Positions 34,387 through 43,546 of a DNA stretch of 64,000 nucleotides are shown piece after piece (the first letter of the stretch is position 1; every line of letters begins with the position of its first letter). Both the position numbers and the translations under genes were made by a program. Under the pieces are notes generated by a model. The model had not been told where the DNA came from. It saw only the letters and a program-made list of their open reading frames with translations, and did not search any database. The stretch spans positions 5,784,501 to 5,848,500 of the forward strand of contig NZ_CP132203.1 in the NCBI RefSeq assembly GCF_030719035.1, given 5' to 3'. This stretch comes from Hahella sp. HNIBRBA332 (GTDB taxonomy: Bacteria > Pseudomonadota > Gammaproteobacteria > Pseudomonadales > Oleiphilaceae).

Positions 34387-35223
34387 TCAGTTCAACTGAA
34401 ATCGAATCGGCACCGCCATTTTCCAATAGGTGCGCTCAAGCTCATCCGGAATAGGCTGAAACTGGGCCAGAGTGACCAACGCTTTGACGGCGGCTTCGTC
34501 CAGACGGGAAATGCCGGAGCTGTCGCGCAAGCGCACTTCCGCTATATCGCCACTTTTTGTAATGGTGAACTCCACCGTGCTGGTGCCTTCCTGGCGGCGG
34601 CGTTTGGCGCTCAGCGGGTACCTCTTGTTCTTCTCCAAGGCCAATTGCAGCGCATTGATATAGGCCTGTTCAATACTGACGATCTGCGCTGAGCTTAGCT
34701 GCGGTTGCTCCGCAATGGCCGGCGCCGTAGAGATGTCCGTGTGCGGGTCTGGTGAAGGAACGGGATTTTCCGCTACGTCCTTGTTGGGCTCAGGATCGAC
34801 TTTGGCGACTTCCTCTTTCTTGGTCGGCTGCGGCGTCTTCACCTTTTCGACGACCTTTTTCGGCTCAGGCTTTTTCTTGACGGGCTGCTTGGGCTCTACC
34901 GGCTTTTCCACCTTGGCGACCTCCGGCTTGGGCTCGGGAGGCGTCTCTACCGGTTTAGGCGTTTCCTCTACGATTTCAGGTTCGGGCTCTTCAATGACCG
35001 GCTGTTCGGTTTCCACCACCTCTTCGACTTCTGGCGCAGGCTCCGCTTCCGGTTGTTTCGCCTCGATCTGTTGCTCGACAATGCGCATTTGCGACAGCAC
35101 CAGGGACACTGGCGCGGCGGCGATGGGAGCCGGCGCTGGCGAAGAGACGCCGGAAATCAGCCAGGCCGCGAGCGATACATGCAGGCACAGGGCGACGGTG
35201 ATTCCGATGATATGGCGTTTCAT
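34387..35223 (-). CDS. tonB: TonB energy-transducing protein
   Basis: A 278-residue inner-membrane-anchored periplasmic protein. One N-terminal transmembrane helix (about 7-28) is followed by a long Glu/Pro/Lys-rich spacer (about 55-165) with repeats such as EEPEPEIVEE and KKKPEPKKVVEK. The C-terminal TonB domain has KRYPLSAKRRRQEGTSTVEF and ends in IRFQLN. It couples proton motive force to outer-membrane receptors, here presumably for iron. ATG 35223 overlaps the exbD stop as ATGA. Confidence 0.94.
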   Translation of the reverse strand: MKRHIIGITVALCLHVSLAAWLISGVSSPAPAPIAAAPVSLVLSQMRIVEQQIEAKQPEAEPAPEVEEVVETEQPVIEEPEPEIVEETPKPVETPPEPKPEVAKVEKPVEPKQPVKKKPEPKKVVEKVKTPQPTKKEEVAKVDPEPNKDVAENPVPSPDPHTDISTAPAIAEQPQLSSAQIVSIEQAYINALQLALEKNKRYPLSAKRRRQEGTSTVEFTITKSGDIAEVRLRDSSGISRLDEAAVKALVTLAQFQPIPDELERTYWKMAVPIRFQLN

Positions 35224-35600
35224 TGGTTACGACTGGCGAGTACGGAGAAATTGGTCAGTGAATATTTCTGCAGCAGGTCGGCGACCGCTACAAAACTTTT
35301 GAAATCCGCCTGACTGTCGACCTTGAGAGTGATCGGGCTGGATTTCCCCAGCGCTTTCAGGCGACTTTCCAATTGTTCCAGAGACGCGGCTTCATCCTGG
35401 TAGTAGTAAAGGTTTTCCTTGTCGATAACGATATTGACCGCGTGTTCCGGCGCGGATTTGTTGGAGACGTTTTCCGCGCTGGGCAATTCGATGGGGATTT
35501 TACCCTGCACCACGAAGGTGGCGGTGGTCAGCACAATGGCCAGGAGCACCAGCATGATGTCGATAAACGGAATGACGTTGATCTGATCAAACTTTTTCAT
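35220..35600 (-). CDS. exbD: ExbD proton-channel subunit
   Basis: A 126-residue protein with one N-terminal transmembrane helix, INVIPFIDIMLVLLAIVL, containing the conserved Asp required for proton conduction. The periplasmic domain follows (ITLKVDSQADFKSFV). It lies between exbB (7-bp gap) and tonB (4-bp overlap) in one operon. Confidence 0.95.
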   Translation of the reverse strand: MKKFDQINVIPFIDIMLVLLAIVLTTATFVVQGKIPIELPSAENVSNKSAPEHAVNIVIDKENLYYYQDEAASLEQLESRLKALGKSSPITLKVDSQADFKSFVAVADLLQKYSLTNFSVLASRNQ

Positions 35601-35607
35601 AGTGGGC

Positions 35608-36045
35608 CTAGCTTCCCTGGCGGGTCTCTCTATCGGCGCGCCATAGCGCCTGTGTGACTTCCACTTTGCGGGTCAGCGCGTTGTAAATCATCAGGGTGGG
35701 GATCGCCACCAGCAGGCCGAGGGCGGTGGCTTTCAGCGCCAGCGCCAAACCGCCCATGATGGCGCCTACTTCCACATTGCCGCTTTGGCCGATCTGATAA
35801 AAGGTCAGCAGAATGCCAGCGACGGTGCCCAACAGACCAACATAAGGGGCGTTGGCGCCGATGCTGGAAATGGTGGTGAGGTGCTTGGTCAGGTCGACGG
35901 TGAGCCGATCGAAATTCTGGTAGTCCGGCAGCGACAGGGCGCGCATGAACAGCCAGCGTTCGATGGACAGCCAGACGACGATGAAGCTCATCAGGCCCAG
36001 GATGCCGAAAATGGTGAGATCAAGGTATTCAGAAAGAAGTTCCAC
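35608..36045 (-). CDS. exbB: ExbB proton-channel subunit, GTG start
   Basis: A 145-residue MotA/TolQ/ExbB protein with three hydrophobic helices. The conserved core is SSIGANAPYVGLLGTVAGILL followed by GGLALALKATALGLLVAIP. The frame is open to 36150, but GTG 36045 follows a strong AGGGAGG site and begins just before the first helix; the upstream residues look random. A Fur box lies about 110 bp upstream. The protein is of the short ExbB class without the periplasmic N-terminal extension. Confidence 0.9.
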   Translation of the reverse strand: MELLSEYLDLTIFGILGLMSFIVVWLSIERWLFMRALSLPDYQNFDRLTVDLTKHLTTISSIGANAPYVGLLGTVAGILLTFYQIGQSGNVEVGAIMGGLALALKATALGLLVAIPTLMIYNALTRKVEVTQALWRADRETRQGS

Positions 36046-36150
36046 TACGCCTCCCTTTGCGTCCGGCGCTGAAACGCTGTTGCGATTGAGTGGATCGCCG
36101 GGCTGCAAGACTAATTTGGGGATCAATGACGAAAAACAATAATCATACAC

Positions 36151-36171
36151 AAATGAAAATGATTATCAATA
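36151..36171 (-). promoter_or_regulatory. Fur box before exbB
   Basis: On the minus strand the core is GATAATCATTTTC, one mismatch from the GATAAT-N-ATTATC Fur core. Iron repression of exbB-exbD-tonB is expected. Confidence 0.75.
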
Positions 36172-36291
36172 AATAGCTGGGGCGACAACATCGCTGAAAT
36201 GACTTCTTGGCGGGTCCAGCCAGGGTCGACGCGGGAATGGGATTTATCGACTACTATTTAAGTAAATCATCAAGGCTTTATCTGGGAAACT

Positions 36292-37215
36292 ATGGGCGCA
36301 CCACCTCGTTTTCACTGCTATAGCCGCACGCCTCGTCGCCTTGCCGGTCTGGCGTTAGCGCTGTTGTTGTCCGCCACCTCAGCCTCCGCCGCTTCCGTGG
36401 GGGTGTGCGATACGCTGAATGTGACCGGCAATCCCGAGTATCCGCCATTTCTCTGGCGGGACCGCGACAACCCGGATCAGCTCATTGGAGTGGCGGTGCG
36501 GCTGTTGGAGATCGCACTGGAGCCGGAAAACATCGCTGTTGAATCGCACTATGTCGGACCTTGGTCGCGGGCCCAGGTAGAAGCGCAATTGGGGCGGGTG
36601 GATATGCTCACAGGCGCATTTATCACGGAAGAGCGGCAGACTTATATGGACTATATCAAGCCACCCATGATGATCATGCCCAACGTCATTTTTGTGAGAA
36701 AAGGCAAAGCCTTTCCGATGACCAGCTGGCTGGATCTCAAGGACCGACACGGCGACACCCTTATCAACAACAGCTTCGGCCAGGAGTTTGATGAGTTCGC
36801 CAAGCGCCAGTTGGATATCGAAGAAGTGCGTTCGATTGAGTTTGCGTTTGAGCGTCTGTTGCTGGGGCGCACTGACTATGTGATCTATGAGTTATACCAG
36901 GGCTACGCCATTGGCGAAGTCAGAGGCTTCAAAGGCGATATCGAGCATTTACCGACCCCTATCAGTTCGGAAGGGCTTTACTACACCGTGTCGAAAAAGT
37001 CTCCCTGCCACAATCAGGAATTGATAGATTTCCTGAACAAGCGAGTGCGTGAACTGGTGGATAAGAAAGCGCCGGAGAGTCTGGTGGAGCGCTACATGAC
37101 GCTATGGCGCAAACAGGCCACCGCCATCGATATTTCAGAAGTGTCTTCTCTCAGGATAAAAAAAGCCGCTTCTCAAAATGAGAAGCGGCAAACTCCCAGG
37201 ATATTGAAACGCTGA
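36292..37215 (+). CDS. Periplasmic solute-binding protein, family 3-like
   Basis: A 307-residue secreted protein. A twin-Arg-poor signal peptide (about 1-33, LAGLALALLLSATSASA) precedes an SBP_bac_3-type domain: LNVTGNPEYPPFLW, IGVAVRLLEIAL, then MLTGAFITEERQTYMDY and YYTVSKKSP. Ligands of this class are amino acids or related polar compounds; no permease is adjacent, so it may be an orphan sensor or scavenger. The last 20 codons contain a perfect hairpin that serves as terminator for the opposite operon, so the C-terminal tail is probably shaped by that function. Confidence 0.82.
   Translation: MGAPPRFHCYSRTPRRLAGLALALLLSATSASAASVGVCDTLNVTGNPEYPPFLWRDRDNPDQLIGVAVRLLEIALEPENIAVESHYVGPWSRAQVEAQLGRVDMLTGAFITEERQTYMDYIKPPMMIMPNVIFVRKGKAFPMTSWLDLKDRHGDTLINNSFGQEFDEFAKRQLDIEEVRSIEFAFERLLLGRTDYVIYELYQGYAIGEVRGFKGDIEHLPTPISSEGLYYTVSKKSPCHNQELIDFLNKRVRELVDKKAPESLVERYMTLWRKQATAIDISEVSSLRIKKAASQNEKRQTPRILKR
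37158..37189 (-). terminator. Terminator of the glycerol importer operon, inside the convergent gene
   Basis: Perfect 11-bp stem GCCGCTTCTCA / TGAGAAGCGGC with 3-nt loop; on the minus strand it is followed by seven T. It lies within the 3' coding end of the gene at 36292-37215. Confidence 0.9.
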
Positions 37216-37228
37216 GGGCAGGTTTCAA

Positions 37229-38989
37229 TTACTTGCGTGCGTCCTCCCAGGACTTGATCAGAGCGTCATAGCTGACGGTCTCGCCTTTGGGTTTCTCGTT
37301 AGCCAGTTTGGCTTTCGGAGAACCAGGCTGACTCAGCCAGTAGCTCGGGTCCTTCTTCTCGTTCAGCTTGGGACCGCACTCGCCCTGTACATTGGCGCGT
37401 TCGAGGCGCTGCAGTACTCGGTCTTGTGCTTCCGCCAAACCGTCCAAGGCTTGCTGCGGAGTTTTCTCGCCGTTGGCGGCCTCCGCGATGAACTGCCACC
37501 ACAACTGGGCCAGTTTCGGATAGTCAGGTACGTTGGTGCCGGTAGGCGTCCACTGAGTACGGGCCGGGCTGCGATAGAACTCGACCAGGCCGCCCAGTTT
37601 CGGAGCGACAGTCGTCATGTCTTCAGACAGGATGTCGGACTCGCGGATAGGAGTCAGACCTACCAGGGTTTTCTTCAGAGAAACGGTTTTGGCTACGGTG
37701 AACTGTGCGTACAACCATGCCGCCAGACGACGATCATCCGGCGTGGACTTCAGGAAAGTCCAGGAACCGGTGTCCTGATAGCCCAGCTTCATGCCGTCTT
37801 CCCAGTAAGGTCCTCTGGGAGAGGGCGCCATCCGCCACTTTGGCGTGCCGTCTGCGTTGACCACTGGCAGACCTGGTTTGGTCATGTCCGCGGTAAATGC
37901 GGTGTACCAGAAGATCTGCTGTGCGACGTTGCCTTGCGCAGGAACCGGACCGGCTTCAGAGAAGGTCATGCCCTGTGCTTCAGGCGGCGCATACTTACGC
38001 AGCCAGTCCACGTATTTTGTGGTGGCGTATACCGCCGCCGGGCCGTTGGTGGCGCCGCCGCGCTCTACGCTGGAGCCCACTGGGCGACAACCGTCGACGC
38101 GAATACCCCATTCGTCAACAGGTACGCCGTTAGGCAGTCCTTTGTCGCCCGCACCCGCCATGGAGAACCAGGCGTCAGTGAAACGCCAGCCCAGGGAGGG
38201 GTCTTTCTTGCCATAATCCATGTGGCCGTAAACGCGCTGACCGTCGATGTTTTTGACCTTGTCGGTAAAGAACTCAGCGATGTCCTCATAGGCCGACCAG
38301 TTCTTGGGAACCCCCAGCTCATAGCCGTAGATTTCCTTGAACTTTTTCTTCAGGTCGTCGCGCTGGAACCAGTCATAGCGGAACCAGTACAAGTTGGCGA
38401 ACTGCTGGTCTGGAAGCTGATAGATTTTACCGTCTGGCCCAGTGGTGAAGGACAGGCCGATGAAGTCCTGCAGATCCAGGGTCGGCAGAGTCAGGTCTTT
38501 GCCGTCGCCTTCCATCATGTCGGAGATGGGGACTACTTTTCCGTAGCGGAAGTGAGTGCCGATCAAGTCGGAATCGTTGATGTAACCATCATAGATGTTG
38601 CGGCCGGACTGCATCTGAGTCTGCAGTTTTTCGACCACGTCGCCTTCCTGAATCAGGTCGTGGTTAATCTTGATGCCGGTGATTTCATAAAATGCTTTCG
38701 CAAGTACTTTGGATTCGTACTCGTGCGTGGTGATGGTTTCGGAAGCAACGTTGATTTCCATACCGCGGAAACGTTTCGCCGCCTCGGTGAACCACGCCAT
38801 TTCTTTCATCTGTTCTTCTTTCGACAGCGTTGAAGCGGTGAACTCGCTATCCACCCATTTCTTCGCTGCGTCACTATACTGGTCCGCCCAGCTCGCACTA
38901 CTTGAGACCATCGCCACTGCCGCAGCTAAGCTGGCCAGCCGTAGCTTCATTGGTCCGGTGGGCAGTTTAACCTTATTATTTTTTTTCAT
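37229..38989 (-). CDS. glpV: Glycerol ABC transporter, substrate-binding protein
   Basis: A 586-residue secreted protein with a signal peptide (about 1-36; hydrophobic LASLAAAVAMVSSSASWA). It is the large solute-binding protein of the GlpSTPQV-type glycerol importer first described in Rhizobium, with segments EEQMKEMAWFTEAAKRFRG, GRNIYDGYINDSDLIG and QLPDQQFANLYWFRYDWFQ. ATG 38989 has GAGAGGT upstream; the longer frame from 39121 adds an unlikely 44 residues. It ends the operon and is followed by a strong terminator. Confidence 0.92.
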   Translation of the reverse strand: MKKNNKVKLPTGPMKLRLASLAAAVAMVSSSASWADQYSDAAKKWVDSEFTASTLSKEEQMKEMAWFTEAAKRFRGMEINVASETITTHEYESKVLAKAFYEITGIKINHDLIQEGDVVEKLQTQMQSGRNIYDGYINDSDLIGTHFRYGKVVPISDMMEGDGKDLTLPTLDLQDFIGLSFTTGPDGKIYQLPDQQFANLYWFRYDWFQRDDLKKKFKEIYGYELGVPKNWSAYEDIAEFFTDKVKNIDGQRVYGHMDYGKKDPSLGWRFTDAWFSMAGAGDKGLPNGVPVDEWGIRVDGCRPVGSSVERGGATNGPAAVYATTKYVDWLRKYAPPEAQGMTFSEAGPVPAQGNVAQQIFWYTAFTADMTKPGLPVVNADGTPKWRMAPSPRGPYWEDGMKLGYQDTGSWTFLKSTPDDRRLAAWLYAQFTVAKTVSLKKTLVGLTPIRESDILSEDMTTVAPKLGGLVEFYRSPARTQWTPTGTNVPDYPKLAQLWWQFIAEAANGEKTPQQALDGLAEAQDRVLQRLERANVQGECGPKLNEKKDPSYWLSQPGSPKAKLANEKPKGETVSYDALIKSWEDARK

Positions 38990-39063
38990 GTCTACCTCTC
39001 TAATTGTTAGTTGGTTGGCTTCCCTGCAAAGTCCATTTGAATCCTTATGACGCAGGGGGCGGT

Positions 39064-39336
39064 TTACCCCCACCTCATTACAATTCCCATCCAAAGAAGG
39101 GAAATGATCGTCGCTATCCACACCGCCATACTGGTGAAGCCTACAAAGGCCAGGTGGATATAGGCGCTGCCGAGCAAACCGATGAAGAGGCGGTCGCCAC
39201 GGGTGGTCAGAAGCGGCAGAAAACCTTTACGCTCAATACTTGGAGACTTCAGCTCCCAAACCGTCATCGCAATCAGGATGAGCACGATAGTGGTAAAGAA
39301 ACTTGCAGTCGGTACAGTCCACGCCATCCAGTTCAT
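39064..39336 (-). CDS. DUF2160 membrane protein of the glycerol importer operon
   Basis: A 90-residue protein with about three hydrophobic segments (ASFFTTIVLILIAM, LFIGLLGSAYIHLAF, VWIATIISLLWMGIVM). It matches the small DUF2160 proteins regularly encoded between the permease and binding-protein genes of glycerol ABC systems. Its function is unknown; it may be an accessory transport subunit. The gene is 11 bp after the permease gene. Confidence 0.88.
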   Translation of the reverse strand: MNWMAWTVPTASFFTTIVLILIAMTVWELKSPSIERKGFLPLLTTRGDRLFIGLLGSAYIHLAFVGFTSMAVWIATIISLLWMGIVMRWG

Positions 39337-39347
39337 ACAAAACCCCC

Positions 39348-40238
39348 TTACACACGACCCAGAGCAAAGCCTTTGGCGACATGGTTACGCACGAACCAGA
39401 TCACCAATACGCCAGGAACAATAGTGAGAACGCCTGCGGCTGCGAGCACGCCCCAGTCGATGCCGGATGCGGAGACGGTCCGCGTCATGACGGCTGCGAT
39501 GGGTTTGGCGTCCACGGATGTCAGCGTCCGCGCCAAAAGCAGCTCCACCCATGAGAACATGAAGCAGAAGAATGCAGTGACGCCAATGCCGGAACGGATC
39601 ATGGGGATGAAGATTTTGATGAAGAATTTCGGAAAACTGTACCCATCAATATAGGCGGTTTCGTCGATTTCGCGAGGCACCCCGCTCATAAAGCCTTCCA
39701 GAATCCACACAGCCAGAGGCACGTTGAACAAACAGTGCGCCAACGCGACGGCAAGGTGAGTGTCGAAAAGGCCGACTGAGGAATACAACTGGAAGAAAGG
39801 CAGCAGGAATACTGCCGGCGGCGCCATCCGGTTGGAGAGCAGCCAGAAGAACATGTGCTTGTCGCCGATGAACTTGTAGCGGCTGAAGGCGTAGGCCGCC
39901 GGCAGCGCGATCAACAGGCTCATGATCATGTTCAGAGAGACGTAGTAGATGGAGTTCACGTAGCCCATGTACCAGCTGGGATCCGTAAAAATCTTGATGT
40001 AGTTGTCAAAAGTGATGTCCTGCGGAAAAAGGCTCAATCCGCCCAGAATCTCCGCATTAGTCTTCAGAGACATATTGAGTAGCCAGTAGATCGGTAGCAG
40101 CACGAAGGCGATATAAGCCACCAATCCGAATTTGCTGCGACTGAACATAGACATTACCCCTTTGTTTGCTTTGGCGGAGTCCCTGGCGCCTGTTTCGGCG
40201 GCCACGTTGGCCGCCAGGTTTACGTTTTGTTGACTCAT
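39348..40238 (-). CDS. glpQ: Glycerol ABC transporter permease GlpQ
   Basis: A 296-residue permease with six transmembrane segments after a polar N-terminus of about 35 residues. VAYIAFVLLPIYWLLNMSLK opens the membrane domain and the EAA-type loop reads PREIDETAYIDGYSFPKFFI. It pairs with GlpP, whose gene precedes it by 13 bp. Confidence 0.92.
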   Translation of the reverse strand: MSQQNVNLAANVAAETGARDSAKANKGVMSMFSRSKFGLVAYIAFVLLPIYWLLNMSLKTNAEILGGLSLFPQDITFDNYIKIFTDPSWYMGYVNSIYYVSLNMIMSLLIALPAAYAFSRYKFIGDKHMFFWLLSNRMAPPAVFLLPFFQLYSSVGLFDTHLAVALAHCLFNVPLAVWILEGFMSGVPREIDETAYIDGYSFPKFFIKIFIPMIRSGIGVTAFFCFMFSWVELLLARTLTSVDAKPIAAVMTRTVSASGIDWGVLAAAGVLTIVPGVLVIWFVRNHVAKGFALGRV

Positions 40239-40251
40239 TACCTACTCCTCA

Positions 40252-41121
40252 TTAGCGGTCGTCGCGGCTGATGTGCATGATGGTGGTGTAGAACAACCAG
40301 CAAACCAGCAGGATGATGAGGAAGTAGATCAGGGAGAACGCCGCCGCGGGTCCCAGGTCAAATTGTCCTACCGCCATTTTGGTCAACGACTGACTCAGGA
40401 AGGTGGTGGAGTTGCCAGGGCCGCCGCCGGTTAATACGAACGGCTCGGTGTAGATCATGAAAGAGTCCATGAACCGCAACAGCACGCCGATGATCAGTAC
40501 GTTGGTGAGCTTCGGCAACTGGATGAAGCGGAACACCGCCCAGCGTGAAGCGCGGTCGATGCGCGCAGCCTGGTAATACACTTCAGGGATGGCGCGCAGG
40601 CCGGAGTAGCACAGCAGCGCCACCAGCGGAGTCCAGTGCCAGACGTCCATTAACAATACTGTCAGCCATGCGTCCACCGGGTCGCCGGCGTAGTTATAGT
40701 CGATGCCCATGGCGTTGACGCCCCAGCCGAACAGACCGATGTCGGCGCGTCCGAAAATCTGCCAGATGGTGCCTACCACGTTCCAGGGAATCAGCAGGGG
40801 CAGGGCGATGAGAATCAGGCTCAGGGAAGCGGCCTTACCTTTGGTCGGCATCAGCAGCGCCACGCCTACGCCTAAGGGAATCTCAATCAGCAGTACGGCG
40901 AAGGAAAACAGGAACTGACGCACCAAGGCGTCATGCAGACGGGCGTCGTTAAGCATTTGCTTGAACCACTCGACGCCGACGAAATAAGCGGTGTTCTGGT
41001 CAAAAATGTCCTGCACGGAATAGTTGACCACCGTCATCAGAGGAATGATGGCGGAGAAAGCTACAATCAGGAATACCGGTAATACCAGAAACCAGGCCTT
41101 ATTGTTTTCTACCTTGTTCAT
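40252..41121 (-). CDS. glpP: Glycerol ABC transporter permease GlpP
   Basis: A 289-residue permease with six hydrophobic segments, opening WFLVLPVFLIVAFSAIIPL. The EAA-type loop is IPEVYYQAARIDRASRWAVF, and YTEPFVLTGGGPGNSTTF is a conserved late segment. Its start overlaps the glpT ATPase stop by 4 bp. Confidence 0.92.
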   Translation of the reverse strand: MNKVENNKAWFLVLPVFLIVAFSAIIPLMTVVNYSVQDIFDQNTAYFVGVEWFKQMLNDARLHDALVRQFLFSFAVLLIEIPLGVGVALLMPTKGKAASLSLILIALPLLIPWNVVGTIWQIFGRADIGLFGWGVNAMGIDYNYAGDPVDAWLTVLLMDVWHWTPLVALLCYSGLRAIPEVYYQAARIDRASRWAVFRFIQLPKLTNVLIIGVLLRFMDSFMIYTEPFVLTGGGPGNSTTFLSQSLTKMAVGQFDLGPAAAFSLIYFLIILLVCWLFYTTIMHISRDDR

Positions 41122-42215
41122 TGGTCGCCCTCCAGCAGGAATTCATCCACATAGACCTTGAGCCACTGATCCGGGAAGCTGATGAAAGCGACGCCTTGCG
41201 GTACTTTCTGGTCTTCCTGCAGGCGCGCTTTCATTTCCACGCCGCCGAGGTAAAAGGTCATGATTTTGTAGGTGCCCAGATCTTCCACAAACCTGACGTT
41301 GACCTGCATGGCTTCGTCGTTGGCTTCATCCCAGACATGGACGAACTCGGGGCGGATGCCGATTTTGATGTTGGTGCTGCGGATCTGTTTCAGGCGCTCC
41401 ATCAGCTTCGGCCGCAAGGGCAGTTCGACGCCGCCGAACGTGGCGCCGTTTTCCGTCAGCTCTACGCTGACCAGGTTCATGCCTGGGCTGCCGATAAAAA
41501 AGCCGACAAAGGTGTGGTTAGGCGCCTCAAACAGGTCACGGGGCGTGCCGAACTGCACGATCTGGCCTTCATACATCACCGCGATTTTGTCGGCGAAAGT
41601 GGACGCCTCCAACTGATCGTGGGTGACGTACACCATGGTGATATTGAACTGCTCGTGAATCTGCTTCAGCTTACGGCGCAGCTTCCACTTCAAGTGCGGG
41701 TCAATAACCGTCAAGGGTTCGTCGAACAGGATGGCGGATACATCGTCCCGCACCAGCCCGCGTCCCATGGAGACTTTCTGTTTCTCGTCCGCGGTCAGGC
41801 CCTTGGCTTTTTTATCCAGCAATGGGGTCAGATCCAGAATGGACGCGATCTCATGAACTTTGCTTTTGACCTTGTGTTCCGGCGTTTTCACGTTGCGTAG
41901 GGGAAACGCCAGGTTATCGAACACGGTCATGGTGTCGTAAATCACCGGGAACTGGAAAACCTGGGCGATGTTACGGGCTTCCGGCGGCAGCGTGTTAACG
42001 CGTTTGCCGTCGAACAGCACGTCGCCATCGGAAGGCGCCAGCAGTCCGGAAATAATGTTCAACAGGGTGCTCTTGCCGCAGCCGGAAGGGCCTAACAGCG
42101 CGAAAGCGCCCCCTTGCTCCCAGACGTGGTCCATCTTGCGGATGGCGTAGTCGTCGTCGCTTTGGGGAACTGGCGCATAGGAGTGCGCCAACTGAGATAG
42201 TCTGATTTCTGCCAT
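41118..42215 (-). CDS. glpT: Glycerol ABC transporter ATPase GlpT
   Basis: A 365-residue ATPase. Walker A is GPSGCGKSTLLN, the Q-loop is in AQVFQFPVIYDTM, Walker B is AILFDEPLTVIDPH and the H-loop is VYVTHDQLEASTF. The signature position reads LTADEKQKVSMGRG instead of LSGGQ, a degenerate form known in this two-ATPase glycerol system. A C-terminal regulatory domain contains IGIRPEFVHVW. It is expected to pair with GlpS, which keeps the canonical signature. It lies 3 bp from glpS and overlaps glpP. Confidence 0.93.
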   Translation of the reverse strand: MAEIRLSQLAHSYAPVPQSDDDYAIRKMDHVWEQGGAFALLGPSGCGKSTLLNIISGLLAPSDGDVLFDGKRVNTLPPEARNIAQVFQFPVIYDTMTVFDNLAFPLRNVKTPEHKVKSKVHEIASILDLTPLLDKKAKGLTADEKQKVSMGRGLVRDDVSAILFDEPLTVIDPHLKWKLRRKLKQIHEQFNITMVYVTHDQLEASTFADKIAVMYEGQIVQFGTPRDLFEAPNHTFVGFFIGSPGMNLVSVELTENGATFGGVELPLRPKLMERLKQIRSTNIKIGIRPEFVHVWDEANDEAMQVNVRFVEDLGTYKIMTFYLGGVEMKARLQEDQKVPQGVAFISFPDQWLKVYVDEFLLEGDQ

Positions 42216-42218
42216 GGC

Positions 42219-43307
42219 TTAAACTCCAACGCGTCTTACCGGCGCTTGCACCAGATGTCCGCTCATATCGAACGCATACAATTTATGAGTGGGGAAATAG
42301 ATATTGATGCTCTCATCCACGTCGTATGCGTGTACGCCGGACAGGTGCATCACCAGGCTCATATGATCGTTGCGAACATGCAGGAAGGTCTCAGATCCAC
42401 TGATTTCAGCCAGATCGACATTGACGGATAACTCCAGGTCATCGTCGTTCTGCGGCACCAGCCCGATATGGGAGGCTCTGACGCCGAATTTGTAGCGCCC
42501 TGGTTTCAGGGTGCGCAAATCCTGATTCAGCGGGAAATGAACCGTTTCGTCGAAGGTGACTTCTTCGTCGGTCACCAAGCCTTCCACCACGTTGATAGGC
42601 GGCTCGCTGAACATTTCGGCAGTGAGAATATCCTGCGGACGATGGTAAACTTCCGCGGTCGGACCGTGTTGGAGAACACGCCCTTCATGAATAACTGTCG
42701 TCGTGCCGCCCAGAGCCAGGGCTTCGTTGGGCTCAGTGGTGGCGTAGACAGCGATGGTGTTGCGCTCTTTGAACAGCTCCCGCAATTCCTGACGCAGCTC
42801 TTCACGCAGCTTGTAGTCCAGGTTCACCAGCGGCTCGTCAAACAGAACCATGGTGGCGTCCTTAACCAGGGCGCGGGCCATCGCCGTGCGCTGCTGCTGA
42901 CCGCCGGAAAGCGCCAGAGGCAGCCGGTCCAGGTAGGGCTCAATGTGCAACATCGACGCCGTCTCACGCACCCGCTCCTTGATTTTCGCTTCGCTCATAT
43001 TGGCGAGACGCAAAGGAGACGCGATGTTTTCGTAGACGGTCAGGTTGGGGTAGTTGATGAACTGCTGGTAGACCATGGAGATATTGCGGTCTTTTACCGG
43101 CACGCCGGTAACGTCTACGCCGTTCATGAGGATTTTGCCGCTGCTGGGTTTATCCAACCCCGCCATCAAACGCATGAGGGTGGTTTTACCGGCGAGGGTG
43201 CGGCCTAGGAGTACGTTGAAGGAACCGGGTTTCAATGTGAGGTTCACATCGTTAATCCAGGTTTCGCCGTCAACAATACGACTGACATTTCTAAGCTCAA
43301 GGGACAT
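42219..43307 (-). CDS. glpS: Glycerol ABC transporter ATPase GlpS
   Basis: A 362-residue ATPase with Walker A GRTLAGKTTLMR, Q-loop MVYQQFINYPNL, signature LSGGQQQRTAMARAL and Walker B MVLFDEPLVNLDY. In the H-loop region VYATTEPNEALAL has Thr-Glu where His-Asp is usual, complementing the degenerate signature in GlpT, so the pair probably has one full catalytic site. The frame continues to 43628 without support; ATG 43307 starts the conserved protein. It heads the importer operon, behind a sigma-54-like promoter. Confidence 0.92.
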   Translation of the reverse strand: MSLELRNVSRIVDGETWINDVNLTLKPGSFNVLLGRTLAGKTTLMRLMAGLDKPSSGKILMNGVDVTGVPVKDRNISMVYQQFINYPNLTVYENIASPLRLANMSEAKIKERVRETASMLHIEPYLDRLPLALSGGQQQRTAMARALVKDATMVLFDEPLVNLDYKLREELRQELRELFKERNTIAVYATTEPNEALALGGTTTVIHEGRVLQHGPTAEVYHRPQDILTAEMFSEPPINVVEGLVTDEEVTFDETVHFPLNQDLRTLKPGRYKFGVRASHIGLVPQNDDDLELSVNVDLAEISGSETFLHVRNDHMSLVMHLSGVHAYDVDESINIYFPTHKLYAFDMSGHLVQAPVRRVGV

Positions 43308-43334
43308 CTTGCTAATCCCACCTTTGTTCTTGTT

Positions 43335-43364
43335 TGAATATGTTCGTAAATGTTCTTTTGAACA
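43335..43364. promoter_or_regulatory. TGTTC palindrome / GlpR-like operator before glpS
   Basis: Perfect palindrome TGTTC-TTTT-GAACA (43351-43364), preceded by ATATGTTCGT (43338-43347), which resembles a GlpR half-site. It lies downstream of the putative sigma-54 start and could be a repressor site. Confidence 0.5.
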
Positions 43365-43390
43365 ATTTGTTTTTTTCGAGTAGGTATATA

Positions 43391-43406
43391 TACAAACATC
43401 GGGCCA
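43391..43406 (-). promoter_or_regulatory. Putative sigma-54 promoter for glpS
   Basis: On the minus strand TGGCCCGATGTTTGTA matches the -24/-12 consensus TGGCACGNNNNTTGCA at all but two fixed positions. A transcript would start near 43380, about 70 nt before ATG 43307. Confidence 0.55.
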
Positions 43407-43546
43407 ACTTTTTTGCAAATCGGCCGTTTGTCGCTGGCTGAACAAAATTGATAGGAATAACAATGAGTTGTAGAGGCAAACGCCGCCGCTGAGAAAGAAA
43501 GGTAACGCTTGGACAACAATTTTCCATTTCGAAAAGTGTTGACAAC

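Noticed and set aside
37424..38833. 469-codon open frame antisense to glpV
   Set aside because: It lies opposite a well-supported gene; its length follows from codon bias of the other strand. It has no ribosome site or recognisable motif.
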